NCBI GenBank assembly: GCA_018676275.1
Contig: JABHFC010000321.1
Coordinates: 1 to 7,352, forward strand
Direction of reading: 5' to 3'
DNA: 7,352 nucleotides
From: Gammaproteobacteria bacterium
GTDB taxonomy: Bacteria; Pseudomonadota; Gammaproteobacteria; Eutrophobiales; Eutrophobiaceae
The stretch's first letter is position 1; each line of letters starts with the position of its first letter. A program made the position numbers and the translations under genes. The notes beneath the pieces were generated by a model. That model saw only the letters and a list, made by a program, of their open reading frames with translations. It ran no database searches and was not told the DNA's origin. Positions 1 to 7,352 of the stretch are shown one piece after another.

Positions 1-2453
1 CCAAGTATCGAAGCGACCGCTGCAATTTCTGCCGAAGCAAGATAGACATTGGCGCCATCGCCAAGGCGGTTCGGAAAGTTACGTGTTGAAGTTGATACCA
101 CTGTTGACTTGGCAGCTACCCTGGCCTGGTTGCCCATGCATAATGAACAACCTGGCATTTCTGTACGGGCGCCAACTCTGCCGAAGGTACTGTAATAACC
201 TTCTTCAATGAGCTGGTGTTCATCCATCTTCGTCGGCGGTACGATCCACAAGCGCGTTGGGATAGCGCCATCGGTAAGTTCCAGCATCTTGCCGGCGGCA
301 CGAAAATGCCCAATGTTGGTCATGCAGGAGCCAATAAAGACTTCATCTATTTTTGTACCGGCGACTTCCGATAGTGGTTTAACATCATCGGGATCATTAG
401 GACAGGCCAGCAGGGGTTCAGTGATCTCGTTGAGGTCAATCTCAAAGACCTTTGCATATTCCGCATCAGCATCCGGTTCCAGTAATATCGGATTGGCAAG
501 CCATTCTTCCATTGCCTGGGCACGACGTTCGAGTGTGCGAGCATCGCCATAGCCTTCGGTGATCATCCAGCGAAGTAAGGTCACGTTTGACTTCAGGTAT
601 TCGCTTATCGACTCTTTGCCTAAACGTATTGTGCAACCACCAGCGGAACGTTCAGCTGAAGCATCGGATAGTTCAAAAGCCTGCTCACATTTCAGGTCCG
701 GTAGACCTTCAATTTCGAGGATGCGACCAGAGAAAATGTTTTTCTTACCTTTCTTGGCCACGGTCATATCGCCGCTTTTTATTGCGGCGTAGGGAATCGC
801 GTTAACCAGATCTCGTAAGGTAATACCGGGCTGCATTTCCCCTTTGAAGCGTACTAATACTGATTCAGGCATATCCAGTGGCATAACACCGGTCGCGGCT
901 GCAAAAGCCACCAGACCTGAACCTGCCGGGAAAGAAATACCAAGGGGGAAACGTGTATGAGAGTCGCCACCGGTGCCGACCGTGTCTGGCAATAACATGC
1001 GGTTTAACCAGGAGTGAATAATGCCATCTCCGGGTCGTAGTGCGACGCCGCCTCGTGTCTGAATGAAATCAGGTAAGGTGTGCTGGGTGTCAATGTCGAC
1101 TGGTTTCGGATAGGCGGCTGTATGACAAAAGGATTGCATCACCAGGTCAGCGGAAAAACCAAGACAGGCGAGATCTTTTAATTCATCCCGTGTCATTGGA
1201 CCGGTGGTGTCCTGTGAACCGACGGTGGTCATCCTTGGTTCGCAATAGGTGCCGGGACGAATACCTTCCACTCCGCAGGCCTGACCAACCATTTTCTGTG
1301 CGAGGGTGAAGCCCTTGTTGTTTTCCGTTGCCGGAGCAGGTCGGCGAAACAGATCCGAAGCATCGAGCCCCATTGCTTCGCGAGCCCGTTGGGTCAATCC
1401 ACGACCGATAATCAGGGGGATACGTCCACCTGCCTGTACCTCATCAAGAAGAATGTCCGTTTTCAGACTGAACTCGCACAGCAGATCGTCGGAATCGTGT
1501 TTCGTGATCTTGCCTTCGTAAGGATAAATGTCGATTACGTCGCCCATGTTCATCGCCTGGACATCACATTCAATCGGCAAGGCACCCGCATCTTCCATTG
1601 TATTAAAAAAGATCGGTGCGATTTTGCCACCAAGGCAGAAACCGCCGTCACGTTTGTTTGGAATATTGGGAATGTCATTACCCATGTGCCAGAGTACGGA
1701 GTTGGTTGCGGATTTACGCGAAGAGCCGGTACCAACAACATCACCAACATAGGCGAGGGGGTAGCCTTTGGCTTCCAACTGATCAATTAACTTGATCGGG
1801 CCTACTTCGCCTTCCTTATCCGGTTCGATACCATCGCGAGCCATTTTTAACATTGCCAGTGCATGCAATGGGATATCAGGACGAGACCATGCATCGGGGG
1901 CAGGGGAGAGATCATCGGTGTTGGTTTCACCACTTACTTTGAACACCGTAACGGTAATTTTTTCTGCCAGCTTGTCGCGATCGGTAAACCACTTGCCGTC
2001 TGCCCAGTCCTGCATGATTTGTTTGGCATGTTCGTTACCCGCGTCGGCCTTTTCCTTAACGTCGTGGAATGCATCGAACATCAAAAGTGTGCCGGACAGT
2101 TTGTTTGCAGCTGTCGCGGCCAGCTCATCATCGTCTAAACAGGCAATCAGTGGGACAATGTTATAACCACCCAGCATTGTACCCAGCAATTCAGTTGCAT
2201 GGATCTTATCGATAAGAGGAGAGGTGGCTTCACCACGGGTAATCGCTGCCAGAAAGCCTGCCTTTATGTAGGCAGCCTGATCCACACCAGCCGGCACGCG
2301 GTTGGTAAGCAGATCCAGAATGAATTCTTCTTCACCCGCAGGTGGATTTTTTAGCAATTCCAGCAGATCAGCGGTTTGTTCAGGGCTTAGTGGTAAAGGG
2401 ACTATTTCCTGTGCGGCACGTTCTTCGACATGCTTGCGATAATTATCAAGCAA
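1..2453 (-). CDS. acnB: Aconitate hydratase B (aconitase/2-methylisocitrate dehydratase), C-terminus cut by window edge
   Basis: This is the bifunctional [4Fe-4S] dehydratase of the cytosol. It interconverts citrate and isocitrate in the TCA cycle and, in this family, also acts on 2-methylisocitrate. I read the minus strand through several segments and found near-colinear identity with E. coli AcnB: the HEAT-like N-terminal domain ([12 protein letters not shown] near residue 34), the swivel region ([20 protein letters not shown]), [12 protein letters not shown], and [12 protein letters not shown]. The three cluster-ligand cysteines fall at residues 710, 769 and 772, exactly the E. coli numbering, so no net insertion or deletion precedes them. 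The start is TTG at 2453-2451: it aligns with the family's first Met (M-L-D-N-Y-R-K-H-V), has AGGAG seven bases upstream, and the first in-frame ATG is only at residue 93. About 817 of an expected 865 residues are present; the final ~48 lie beyond position 1. The family is known to moonlight as an iron-sensitive mRNA-binding protein; nothing here tests that. Confidence 0.97.
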   Translation of the reverse strand, partial: MLDNYRKHVEERAAQEIVPLPLSPEQTADLLELLKNPPAGEEEFILDLLTNRVPAGVDQAAYIKAGFLAAITRGEATSPLIDKIHATELLGTMLGGYNIVPLIACLDDDELAATAANKLSGTLLMFDAFHDVKEKADAGNEHAKQIMQDWADGKWFTDRDKLAEKITVTVFKVSGETNTDDLSPAPDAWSRPDIPLHALAMLKMARDGIEPDKEGEVGPIKLIDQLEAKGYPLAYVGDVVGTGSSRKSATNSVLWHMGNDIPNIPNKRDGGFCLGGKIAPIFFNTMEDAGALPIECDVQAMNMGDVIDIYPYEGKITKHDSDDLLCEFSLKTDILLDEVQAGGRIPLIIGRGLTQRAREAMGLDASDLFRRPAPATENNKGFTLAQKMVGQACGVEGIRPGTYCEPRMTTVGSQDTTGPMTRDELKDLACLGFSADLVMQSFCHTAAYPKPVDIDTQHTLPDFIQTRGGVALRPGDGIIHSWLNRMLLPDTVGTGGDSHTRFPLGISFPAGSGLVAFAAATGVMPLDMPESVLVRFKGEMQPGITLRDLVNAIPYAAIKSGDMTVAKKGKKNIFSGRILEIEGLPDLKCEQAFELSDASAERSAGGCTIRLGKESISEYLKSNVTLLRWMITEGYGDARTLERRAQAMEEWLANPILLEPDADAEYAKVFEIDLNEITEPLLACPNDPDDVKPLSEVAGTKIDEVFIGSCMTNIGHFRAAGKMLELTDGAIPTRLWIVPPTKMDEHQLIEEGYYSTFGRVGARTEMPGCSLCMGNQARVAAKSTVVSTSTRNFPNRLGDGANVYLASAEIAAVASIL

Positions 2454-2460
2454 AACAATT

Positions 2461-2465
2461 CTCCT
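2461..2465 (-). promoter_or_regulatory. Shine-Dalgarno of acnB (fixes the TTG start)
   Basis: The minus strand reads AGGAG followed by seven bases (AATTGTT) and then TTG. This is the best ribosome binding site visible in the window. Together with alignment to the family's N-terminus it decides the non-ATG start of acnB. Confidence 0.85.
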
Positions 2466-2492
2466 GTTTTAAGACGATACAAATGGGGGCGT

Positions 2493-2498
2493 ATTATG
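2493..2498 (-). promoter_or_regulatory. Candidate -10 box for acnB
   Basis: The minus strand reads CATAAT, one mismatch from the sigma-70 consensus TATAAT, 39 bases upstream of the acnB start codon. The -35 position at 16-18 bp spacing (around TACCGC/ACCGCT) is poor and no extended -10 TG is present, so a sigma-70 promoter here would need an activator or is weak. This is a visual match only; no start site is known. Confidence 0.3.
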
Positions 2499-2508
2499 CT
2501 TTATTTCG

Positions 2509-2519
2509 CCGCTAAGCGG
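2509..2519. promoter_or_regulatory. Short palindrome in the acnB upstream region, possible operator
   Basis: CCGCT-A-AGCGG is an 11-base perfect dyad (5-bp arms, one central base). It ends about 10 bases upstream of the candidate -10 box, so it overlaps where a -35 element would lie. It could be a protein-binding half-site or chance; I do not recognise it as any named regulator's site. The rest of the 2454-2566 leader shows no gene, and no other structure that I can support. Confidence 0.2.
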
Positions 2520-2566
2520 TAGTACTGCTCTAACAATCAAGCACTTACGAGAGCTAAAAAGGCAAG

Positions 2567-2619
2567 AAAAACGGGGACAGTTTACTTAATTCCTAATTAA
2601 GTAAACTGTCCCCGTTTTT
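2567..2619. repeat. Perfect 25-bp inverted repeat, 3-base loop (REP/RAYT-type palindrome candidate)
   Basis: The left arm is 2567-2591, the loop CCT is 2592-2594 and the right arm is 2595-2619. All 25 base pairs match; pairing ends at 2566/2620. Each arm has an outer A5 or T5 run, then a CGGGGACAG core, then TTTACTTAATT toward the loop. From memory, GGGGACAG/CTGTCCCC palindromes of this kind are dispersed in many environmental gammaproteobacterial genomes and flank Y1 (IS200-like, REP-associated) transposases. No transposase and no second copy lies in this window, so mobility is inference. Perfect pairing over this length, including its AT-rich inner half, suggests a recent insertion or active maintenance rather than a drifting ordinary terminator. 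Confidence 0.85.
2567..2619 (-). terminator. Probable intrinsic (bidirectional-shaped) terminator after mnmA
   Basis: In the mnmA-direction transcript this palindrome forms a stem of about 20 bp (CGGGGACAG at its base, AGG loop) followed immediately by UUUUUC, the form of a Rho-independent terminator. The matching A-run on the other side makes it symmetrical, so it could stop transcription from either direction. It lies between mnmA and acnB, where it would separate the yhdP-nudJ-mnmA unit from the acnB promoter. The stem is longer than most terminators and begins within the stop codon, where a terminating ribosome might interfere, so its efficiency is uncertain. Confidence 0.55.
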
Positions 2620-3706
2620 ATGTTTCAGTGCTGTCAATCACAGCACTGCCGAGACAACAGCCTTTCGCGTCATAAAATACAACATATTGTCCGGGCGTCA
2701 CTGCACGTTGTGGTGTATCGAAATGGACGGTGGCGGCCTTGTTATCCAGCGCTGTGACAGTGCATGACTGATCTGCCTGACGATAGCGTGTTTTTGCCTG
2801 GCAGGAAAAGGGCACATTTGGTGCCTGCCCACTGATCCAGTGCAATCCAGTAGCGACAAGCTGCTTGCTGAACAACAATGGATGGTCATGACCCTGAGCT
2901 ACAATCAGCGTGTTTTGCCCTGTGTCTTTTGCAACTACATACCAGGGTTCATCACTGGCACCTTTGACACCGCCGATCCCAAGACCCTGGCGCTGACCCA
3001 GAGTATAAAAATAGACACCGTCGTGTTCGCCAACCAGCGCTTTTTCAGTCGTTCTTATTTCACCTTTTTGCACTGGAATATATTGACTAAGGAATTCTCT
3101 AAAAGGGCGTTCACCAATAAAACAAATACCGGTGCTGTCCTTTTTGTCATGGGTAATCAGTCCAGCCTTTGTTGCGAGCTCACGTACCCGGGGTTTGGCG
3201 ATTTCGCCCAAGGGAAACAGTGTCCGGGCAAGTTGTGCCTGTTGCAAACGACAAAGGAAGTAACTTTGATCCTTATTATCGTCCAGACCTTTGTAGAGTA
3301 AATGCAAGTCTTGTTTATGTACAACCTGTGCATAGTGTCCGGTGGCAATCTTGTCAGCGCCGAGGGCCAGGGAATGTTCAAGAAAAGCTTTAAATTTTAC
3401 TTCCTGATTACAAAGTATGTCGGGGTTTGGTGTGCGGCCGGCTTTGTATTCTTCGAGGAAATCAGTAAATACGCCATCCCAATATTCGCGGGATAGATCA
3501 ACTGTATTAATAGGAATTTTTAGCGTATCGCAAACGCGCATAGCGTCTTCAACATCAGCTTCCCACATGCACGATCCATCTTCTGACTTTTCGTCCCAGT
3601 TTTTCATAAACAGGGCTTCAATTTGATAGCCCTGTTCTTTTAGTAGCAGGGCGGCGACTGAGGAGTCAACTCCTCCTGAGATACCGACTATGACTTTATC
3701 TGACAT
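2618..3706 (-). CDS. mnmA: tRNA-specific 2-thiouridylase MnmA (TrmU)
   Basis: This cytosolic enzyme uses ATP to adenylate U34 of tRNA-Lys, -Glu and -Gln and replaces its 2-oxygen with sulfur delivered as a persulfide, part of mnm5s2U wobble modification. The 362 residues are close to the usual length (E. coli about 368). The ATP-binding PP-loop SGGVDSS is at residues 10-16. The two catalytic cysteines are C99 ([12 protein letters not shown]) and C195 ([12 protein letters not shown]). ATGHYAQ (121-127), [10 protein letters not shown] (145-154) and the C-terminal beta-barrel motif TPGQYVVFY (337-345) also fit. The ATG start sits just before the PP-loop as expected. It begins 8 bases after the nudJ stop with no clear Shine-Dalgarno, so translation is probably coupled to nudJ. 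The C-terminus is slightly odd: CLGSAVI replaces the usual CLGGG-I, and the last two bases of TAA belong to the adjacent palindrome. Confidence 0.97.
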   Translation of the reverse strand: MSDKVIVGISGGVDSSVAALLLKEQGYQIEALFMKNWDEKSEDGSCMWEADVEDAMRVCDTLKIPINTVDLSREYWDGVFTDFLEEYKAGRTPNPDILCNQEVKFKAFLEHSLALGADKIATGHYAQVVHKQDLHLLYKGLDDNKDQSYFLCRLQQAQLARTLFPLGEIAKPRVRELATKAGLITHDKKDSTGICFIGERPFREFLSQYIPVQKGEIRTTEKALVGEHDGVYFYTLGQRQGLGIGGVKGASDEPWYVVAKDTGQNTLIVAQGHDHPLLFSKQLVATGLHWISGQAPNVPFSCQAKTRYRQADQSCTVTALDNKAATVHFDTPQRAVTPGQYVVFYDAKGCCLGSAVIDSTET

Positions 3707-3714
3707 TTCTGAAA

Positions 3715-4167
3715 CTATTCATTTTCATAGTGATGCAATAGATCCAGAGAGTATTGCTGGCCAGATAAAAAATCGTTCACACATTGCATAACCAGGGGGC
3801 TACGCAGATTCGCTGAGTTCGCTTCGAGCTCTTCTTTGCTTAGCCACATAGCCTGAATGATACCTTCGTCCAGTTTTTGCTCAGGCTTATAATTTACACA
3901 TTGTCCTGAAAAACAAATTCGTAAATAGGTAATGTTATTATTTTTGCTTGGGTATAAATAAATCCCGACAAGATAAGAAGGTTGGAATTCCCATGCAGTT
4001 TCTTCCTGTACTTCGCGCTTAACTGCAGCAATTATTGACTCGTCTTTTTCCAGGTGACCGGCAGGTTGGTTTATGACGATCTCGCCATCAGATTCTTCTT
4101 CAATCATTAAAAACCGATTGTCTTTTTCAATGACGGCTGCAACCGTGACATTGGCCTTCCATCTCAT
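3715..4167 (-). CDS. nudJ: NudJ-type Nudix phosphatase
   Basis: This is a small cytosolic Nudix hydrolase. The E. coli family member hydrolyses nucleoside tri- and diphosphates and the thiamine precursor HMP-PP; substrates here are inferred by homology. The 150 residues match NudJ end to end: N-terminal [20 protein letters not shown] (33-44), the Nudix box at 37-59, and the C-terminal [10 protein letters not shown] (121-130) followed by [10 protein letters not shown]. The metal-binding core of the box (R51, E52, E55, E56, with E43) is intact, but the conserved Gly of the G-X5-E-X7-REUXEEXGU pattern is Ala58 and the next position is Trp. Position directly before mnmA matches the E. coli order and supports the assignment over a generic Nudix protein. 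ATG at 4167 gives the same N-terminal length as E. coli NudJ. No strong Shine-Dalgarno is visible; GAGA about 9 bases upstream is the best candidate. Confidence 0.93.
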   Translation of the reverse strand: MRWKANVTVAAVIEKDNRFLMIEEESDGEIVINQPAGHLEKDESIIAAVKREVQEETAWEFQPSYLVGIYLYPSKNNNITYLRICFSGQCVNYKPEQKLDEGIIQAMWLSKEELEANSANLRSPLVMQCVNDFLSGQQYSLDLLHHYENE

Positions 4168-4207
4168 GGGTAAGTGTCTCGCAATATTAGGTGCTGGAAA
4201 AGTCGGA
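4168..4207 (-). other. Short yhdP-nudJ spacer without terminator
   Basis: These 40 bases hold no hairpin with a T-run, no recognisable promoter pair and no strong ribosome binding site. I therefore read yhdP and nudJ as one transcription unit; this is inference from absence of signals. Confidence 0.5.
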
Positions 4208-7200
4208 CTATCCGGCGGCGTCGCTTAATTGTGCGTCCTTGTTCGTTTTTTTGATTTTTTCGATCACCGGATCCGTCCAACTGCCTGTAATCGTATATTG
4301 ATAACTCAGAAGCTTATCAATACTGTTGTGTACTGAATCAAACATTTGACCAGCAAGATAAAAAACAGCCCCAAGTCCAATCCCAACCGGACCTAATAAT
4401 ACGCCAGCAACTGGCAAATTGTCGGACAGTTGTGGTGTGACTGTTACGATTTGATCATAATCCTGCTCAGATAGTCCTGTCCGACCGGATATAGACACAT
4501 TTGCAGAAGGACCACGCATAGACAAGTCATTTGTATAAGCGTTTCCATTGTCGATATCGAAATTGCCTTTAATTTTGTCAAAGGCAAGACCTTTACCAAA
4601 AATATCCGAGAAATCCAGTGTTAATCTGCGTGCGAGCGTTTGTAAACTAAACAGTCCAAACAGGCGACCCGCGGAAGGATTAAGATCAAGCATTTGCCCT
4701 TTGCTAATTTTCATGTCCAGAGTGCCATTCATTTTCTCCAGAGAAAAATCCATTGGCGAACCCATCCATTCAGCCATCAGGTTTAATTCAGTTTCACCCT
4801 TTTTTACCGGTGTCTCATCATAACCAAATGTTGTGAGCATGGTTTCCATATTGTCGGCATGCAAATTAATGTCAAACCTTGACTTGTCCATGGACAAGGT
4901 ACTCAACCAGTTACCGCTACCATTTATATCAAGCGCTTCTTTGCTGAATGAGAGTTGATCTACAGCGAGACCATTGTCGATGGGATTTGTTTTTAAATAC
5001 ATTTCTCCCAGGTTCATATTGTTAAAAACAAATTCCTTTGCTGTACCTTCAATTGCAGGAATGTCTGCCGGGTTGACTCGATTTGTTTCCCCGTCTCCGG
5101 CAAAGCGCTTTTGTGGTGTGAGCTCAAGTTTATCTAACTGGAAAGAGATCAGCTTGTTATTTTTGCGATCAACAGGGATCTGAATATTTCCGCTTATATT
5201 GTCACTGAGCAGGTCAAATTCCCAAATCTTTTCGGGTCGCAGGATAGACAAAGCGACATCTGAGAAATCCTGGCTTAGCAAATCAAGAGAGCTTACCTGT
5301 AATTGTAAACTCACACCGCTCTGAATAATGCCATTGGCAGGTTTATTTTTATCAGCCTCCCTTGGCTTTATGACATCCCACCATTCAGTTGCGACTAATC
5401 TATCTACATTACCGCTTATGTGCAGACCCGGTTTAATAATGTCAGTTAACTGTTCTTTGCCAAAGTGCATATTGATTGTGTGAAGTTTCTTCTGTGCATC
5501 AAGCAAAAGTTCAGATCTTAGAATATCTGCATATTCGATTTGAACCGTCTGCGCATGATCCTTCTGCAGAAGAGTAGTAATTTTTAGTGGCCGTGAACGA
5601 TAGCTGGCCTTGCCAATTGGTGCAGGATAATCTATTTGCAAACCGTTAAGCCATGATTGGACTTCCAGCTTTTTAACAATTTTGTTGTTCTCTCCTACTG
5701 GTTCATTACTGAGTCTGACATTCCATTCAGCATCACCACCCATTCGATCGCGTAAATAGTGTTCGAGAGAGAGCAGGGCTGGAAAGTTTTCAATAAGTCT
5801 GTCCGCGACAAAATCATTATCGAAACGACCCTTTATTTTTATCGAAGGCGGGTTATCCGCTTCCAGTTTTGAACCTGAAATACGTAGAGTTACAGGTTTT
5901 TCAACAAAGCTGGCAGTCAGTTCTTCTGAATCAACAGAATAGCGAGTGAAGTTAACCAGGCCTGCCACATTATTGAGTTGCAAATCATCCTTTACAGCGG
6001 ATTTCAGTGTGCTGTTTGACAGCTCCATACTTCCCTGTACAGCAACAGTAAGGCCAGGTTGTTTTATCGGTATATTTATTTCCAGATCCATGGCGATATC
6101 GCCATTTTGCAGAGAATTGCTGATCTCCTTCAGTCCTGCATCTTTTTGCATTGGACTTTGATCTATAAAAAGGGATAGATCCTTTGTTACTCCACGTATA
6201 TGACCGGCAAGTACGACTGTTTTTTTCTTGTCGAGCACATCGACAATTGTTGCACTACCTTCCGTGATATTGGCATTAAAAATTTCGCCGTGCCGAAACC
6301 TGGTAACCATCTCTCTGCCGTCAATAATGATCTCTGCATCAATGTTGTCGATGGGAGGCCAGAATTTTGAATAATCAAGTGTCGCATTGCTTGTATCTGC
6401 AATCAGTTTGAATCGTCCATTATCATTATCAAAGGGAAAATCTGACATATGACCGCGAAAGATTGCCCTGGCTGAAGTTAATTTTCCCCCTAGCACTGAA
6501 CGTTTCATCCAGTCCTTTAACTTGAACTTGGATGTAGACGGGATGTAATCGGAAATAGTTGCCAGATCACTTTCATCGACAGATACAACAAGATCAATAA
6601 AAGGTGAGTCATCATCTGGGTTTTTCGTAATAGCACCGCTTAATTTTGCTGATAGATCAGTAGTTCGAATTTGTAATAGATCTGTATTTAGTTGCCAGAC
6701 ATTCTCTTTCTTATGCCAGTTAATCTTACCTTTCAGTTTCTGCAGTAACAGGCTTTTGCTTTCCAGAAATTCAGAGTTAATTGTTGTCTCGCCAGAATCC
6801 AGTGAAATCTCACCCTGATTCAAATATCCATAAATATGACCTGAAAGATTGGAGAGAGAAGGTAATTGTGCTCCAAAATTTGCATTGATATCGCTAAACC
6901 GGGTATCGAAACGAAAACGTTGCTCAGGTTCATTTTCGGGGTCATAAATCAATTTTCCCTGTCCAATTTCACCCATGATCGATAAATCGGCCAGCTTGTC
7001 TTTAACTTCCTCAGGTAAGAAAGTCATGTTACGAATGAAAGGACTCAGATCGTCCAGTTTTAGAAAATTAAAATTTGCGCTGTATTTATACTCGTTGCTT
7101 TTATCGGAGCGTGACGCTGAAAGCATGATACTTGTTTCGGGCCAGCTACCATTGTCAGTCAGGAATTGATTAAGATTCAAATGAAATTCCCAGCCGTCAC

Positions 7201-7352
7201 TACCAACACGTTCTCCAAGAAAGCGATAGGCCATTTCCTGGACATGCAGCTCACTGTCACCGGCTGTGGTGTTGAAATCGTTGTAATGAAATTCACCTTC
7301 CAGTTTGGCAAGTTTTGCTTTTTGCCAGGAACTCCAAACTTCAATGTTTGCA
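4208..7352 (-). CDS. yhdP: YhdP family AsmA-like envelope protein, N-terminus beyond window edge
   Basis: YhdP is a large inner-membrane-anchored protein whose repeated beta-strand body spans the periplasm. With TamB and YdbH it is implicated in moving phospholipid to the outer membrane. The reading frame stays open from 7234 to the right edge with no stop, adding 39 residues (ANIEVWSSWQKAKLAKLEG and on) ahead of the ATG at 7234, so that ATG is internal. About 1047 residues are visible of roughly 1270 usual; the N-terminal membrane helix and first ~220 residues are missing. Family hallmarks: LKDWMKRSVLGGKLTSARAI followed by FRGHMSDFPFDNDNG at about residues 278-312 of the visible part (central YhdP/DUF3971 region), and the C-terminal AsmA-like end with SISGRTGLSEQDYDQIVTV, a hydrophobic LPVAGVLLGPVGIGLGAVF stretch, and TGSWTDPVI. 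The alternating polar/hydrophobic composition fits a lipid-carrying beta groove. The stop lies 40 bases before nudJ with no terminator between, suggesting one transcript. Confidence 0.93.
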   Translation of the reverse strand, partial: ANIEVWSSWQKAKLAKLEGEFHYNDFNTTAGDSELHVQEMAYRFLGERVGSDGWEFHLNLNQFLTDNGSWPETSIMLSASRSDKSNEYKYSANFNFLKLDDLSPFIRNMTFLPEEVKDKLADLSIMGEIGQGKLIYDPENEPEQRFRFDTRFSDINANFGAQLPSLSNLSGHIYGYLNQGEISLDSGETTINSEFLESKSLLLQKLKGKINWHKKENVWQLNTDLLQIRTTDLSAKLSGAITKNPDDDSPFIDLVVSVDESDLATISDYIPSTSKFKLKDWMKRSVLGGKLTSARAIFRGHMSDFPFDNDNGRFKLIADTSNATLDYSKFWPPIDNIDAEIIIDGREMVTRFRHGEIFNANITEGSATIVDVLDKKKTVVLAGHIRGVTKDLSLFIDQSPMQKDAGLKEISNSLQNGDIAMDLEINIPIKQPGLTVAVQGSMELSNSTLKSAVKDDLQLNNVAGLVNFTRYSVDSEELTASFVEKPVTLRISGSKLEADNPPSIKIKGRFDNDFVADRLIENFPALLSLEHYLRDRMGGDAEWNVRLSNEPVGENNKIVKKLEVQSWLNGLQIDYPAPIGKASYRSRPLKITTLLQKDHAQTVQIEYADILRSELLLDAQKKLHTINMHFGKEQLTDIIKPGLHISGNVDRLVATEWWDVIKPREADKNKPANGIIQSGVSLQLQVSSLDLLSQDFSDVALSILRPEKIWEFDLLSDNISGNIQIPVDRKNNKLISFQLDKLELTPQKRFAGDGETNRVNPADIPAIEGTAKEFVFNNMNLGEMYLKTNPIDNGLAVDQLSFSKEALDINGSGNWLSTLSMDKSRFDINLHADNMETMLTTFGYDETPVKKGETELNLMAEWMGSPMDFSLEKMNGTLDMKISKGQMLDLNPSAGRLFGLFSLQTLARRLTLDFSDIFGKGLAFDKIKGNFDIDNGNAYTNDLSMRGPSANVSISGRTGLSEQDYDQIVTVTPQLSDNLPVAGVLLGPVGIGLGAVFYLAGQMFDSVHNSIDKLLSYQYTITGSWTDPVIEKIKKTNKDAQLSDAAG

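Noticed and set aside
116..1786. Minus-strand open frames at 116-313, 347-550 and 1550-1786
   Set aside because: They are in a different frame from acnB (all offset by the same register), and the acnB frame is intact across them, with cluster cysteines in place. They are not fragments of a frameshifted gene.
1389..2166. Plus-strand open frames of 133 and 124 codons
   Set aside because: Both are antisense to the continuous acnB frame and resemble no family I know; they are by-products of acnB codon use.
2519..2522. GTAG tetranucleotide as a REP recognition mark for the palindrome
   Set aside because: Classical REP elements have GTAG adjoining the foot of the hairpin; here it is about 45 bases away, so it is likely chance.
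2840..3301. Plus-strand 153-codon open frame
   Set aside because: It lies fully antisense to mnmA, whose frame carries the PP-loop and both catalytic cysteines; the antisense product shows no recognisable domain.
4208..7234. ATG at 7234 as the true start of the yhdP gene
   Set aside because: The frame remains open upstream to the window edge and encodes sequence consistent with the family; starting there would remove the membrane anchor and about a fifth of the protein.
1..7352. CRISPR array, tRNA/rRNA gene, phage or defence genes
   Set aside because: No spaced direct repeats, no cloverleaf-like sequence noticed and no such coding regions; the four genes and the short gaps account for nearly all of the window.
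1..7352. Higher GC in acnB (about half by eye) than in yhdP (about 40 percent by eye) as a sign of transfer
   Set aside because: The difference is modest and is expected between a highly expressed conserved enzyme and a large repetitive envelope protein.

Overview
The window looks like ordinary chromosome from a gammaproteobacterium. AcnB, MnmA, NudJ and YhdP all resemble their Escherichia coli counterparts strongly, and nudJ directly followed by mnmA is an arrangement I remember from enterics and relatives. The genus cannot be told from this sequence. All four genes lie on the minus strand, so transcription runs from the right end of the window to the left.

In transcription order: (1) 7352-4208 holds the C-terminal part (about 1047 residues) of a YhdP/AsmA-like envelope protein; its N-terminus is outside the window. 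(2) 4167-3715 is a NudJ-type Nudix hydrolase. (3) 3706-2618 is mnmA, the tRNA 2-thiouridylase. (4) 2619-2567 is a perfect 25-bp inverted repeat with a 3-base loop that starts inside the mnmA stop codon. (5) 2566-2454 is the acnB leader and promoter region. (6) 2453-1 is acnB (aconitase B), starting with TTG and running off the left edge about 48 residues short of its expected C-terminus.

The first three genes are closely packed (gaps of 40 and 8 bases) with no visible terminator between them, so they are probably co-transcribed. The hairpin after mnmA has the shape of an intrinsic terminator with an A-run and a T-run on either side. It probably separates that unit from acnB, which has its own strong ribosome binding site. 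Functionally the genes are unrelated housekeeping: envelope lipid homeostasis (yhdP), nucleotide/thiamine-precursor phosphate hydrolysis (nudJ), tRNA wobble thiolation (mnmA) and the TCA cycle (acnB).

I found no evidence of a novel multi-gene system. The most notable item is the palindrome at 2567-2619. It carries a GGGGACAG/CTGTCCCC core like the dispersed REP-type repeats associated with Y1 (IS200-like/RAYT) transposases, it contributes two bases of the mnmA stop codon, and it sits where the E. coli order (mnmA-hflD-purB) is broken. All plus-strand open frames are antisense shadows of these genes.
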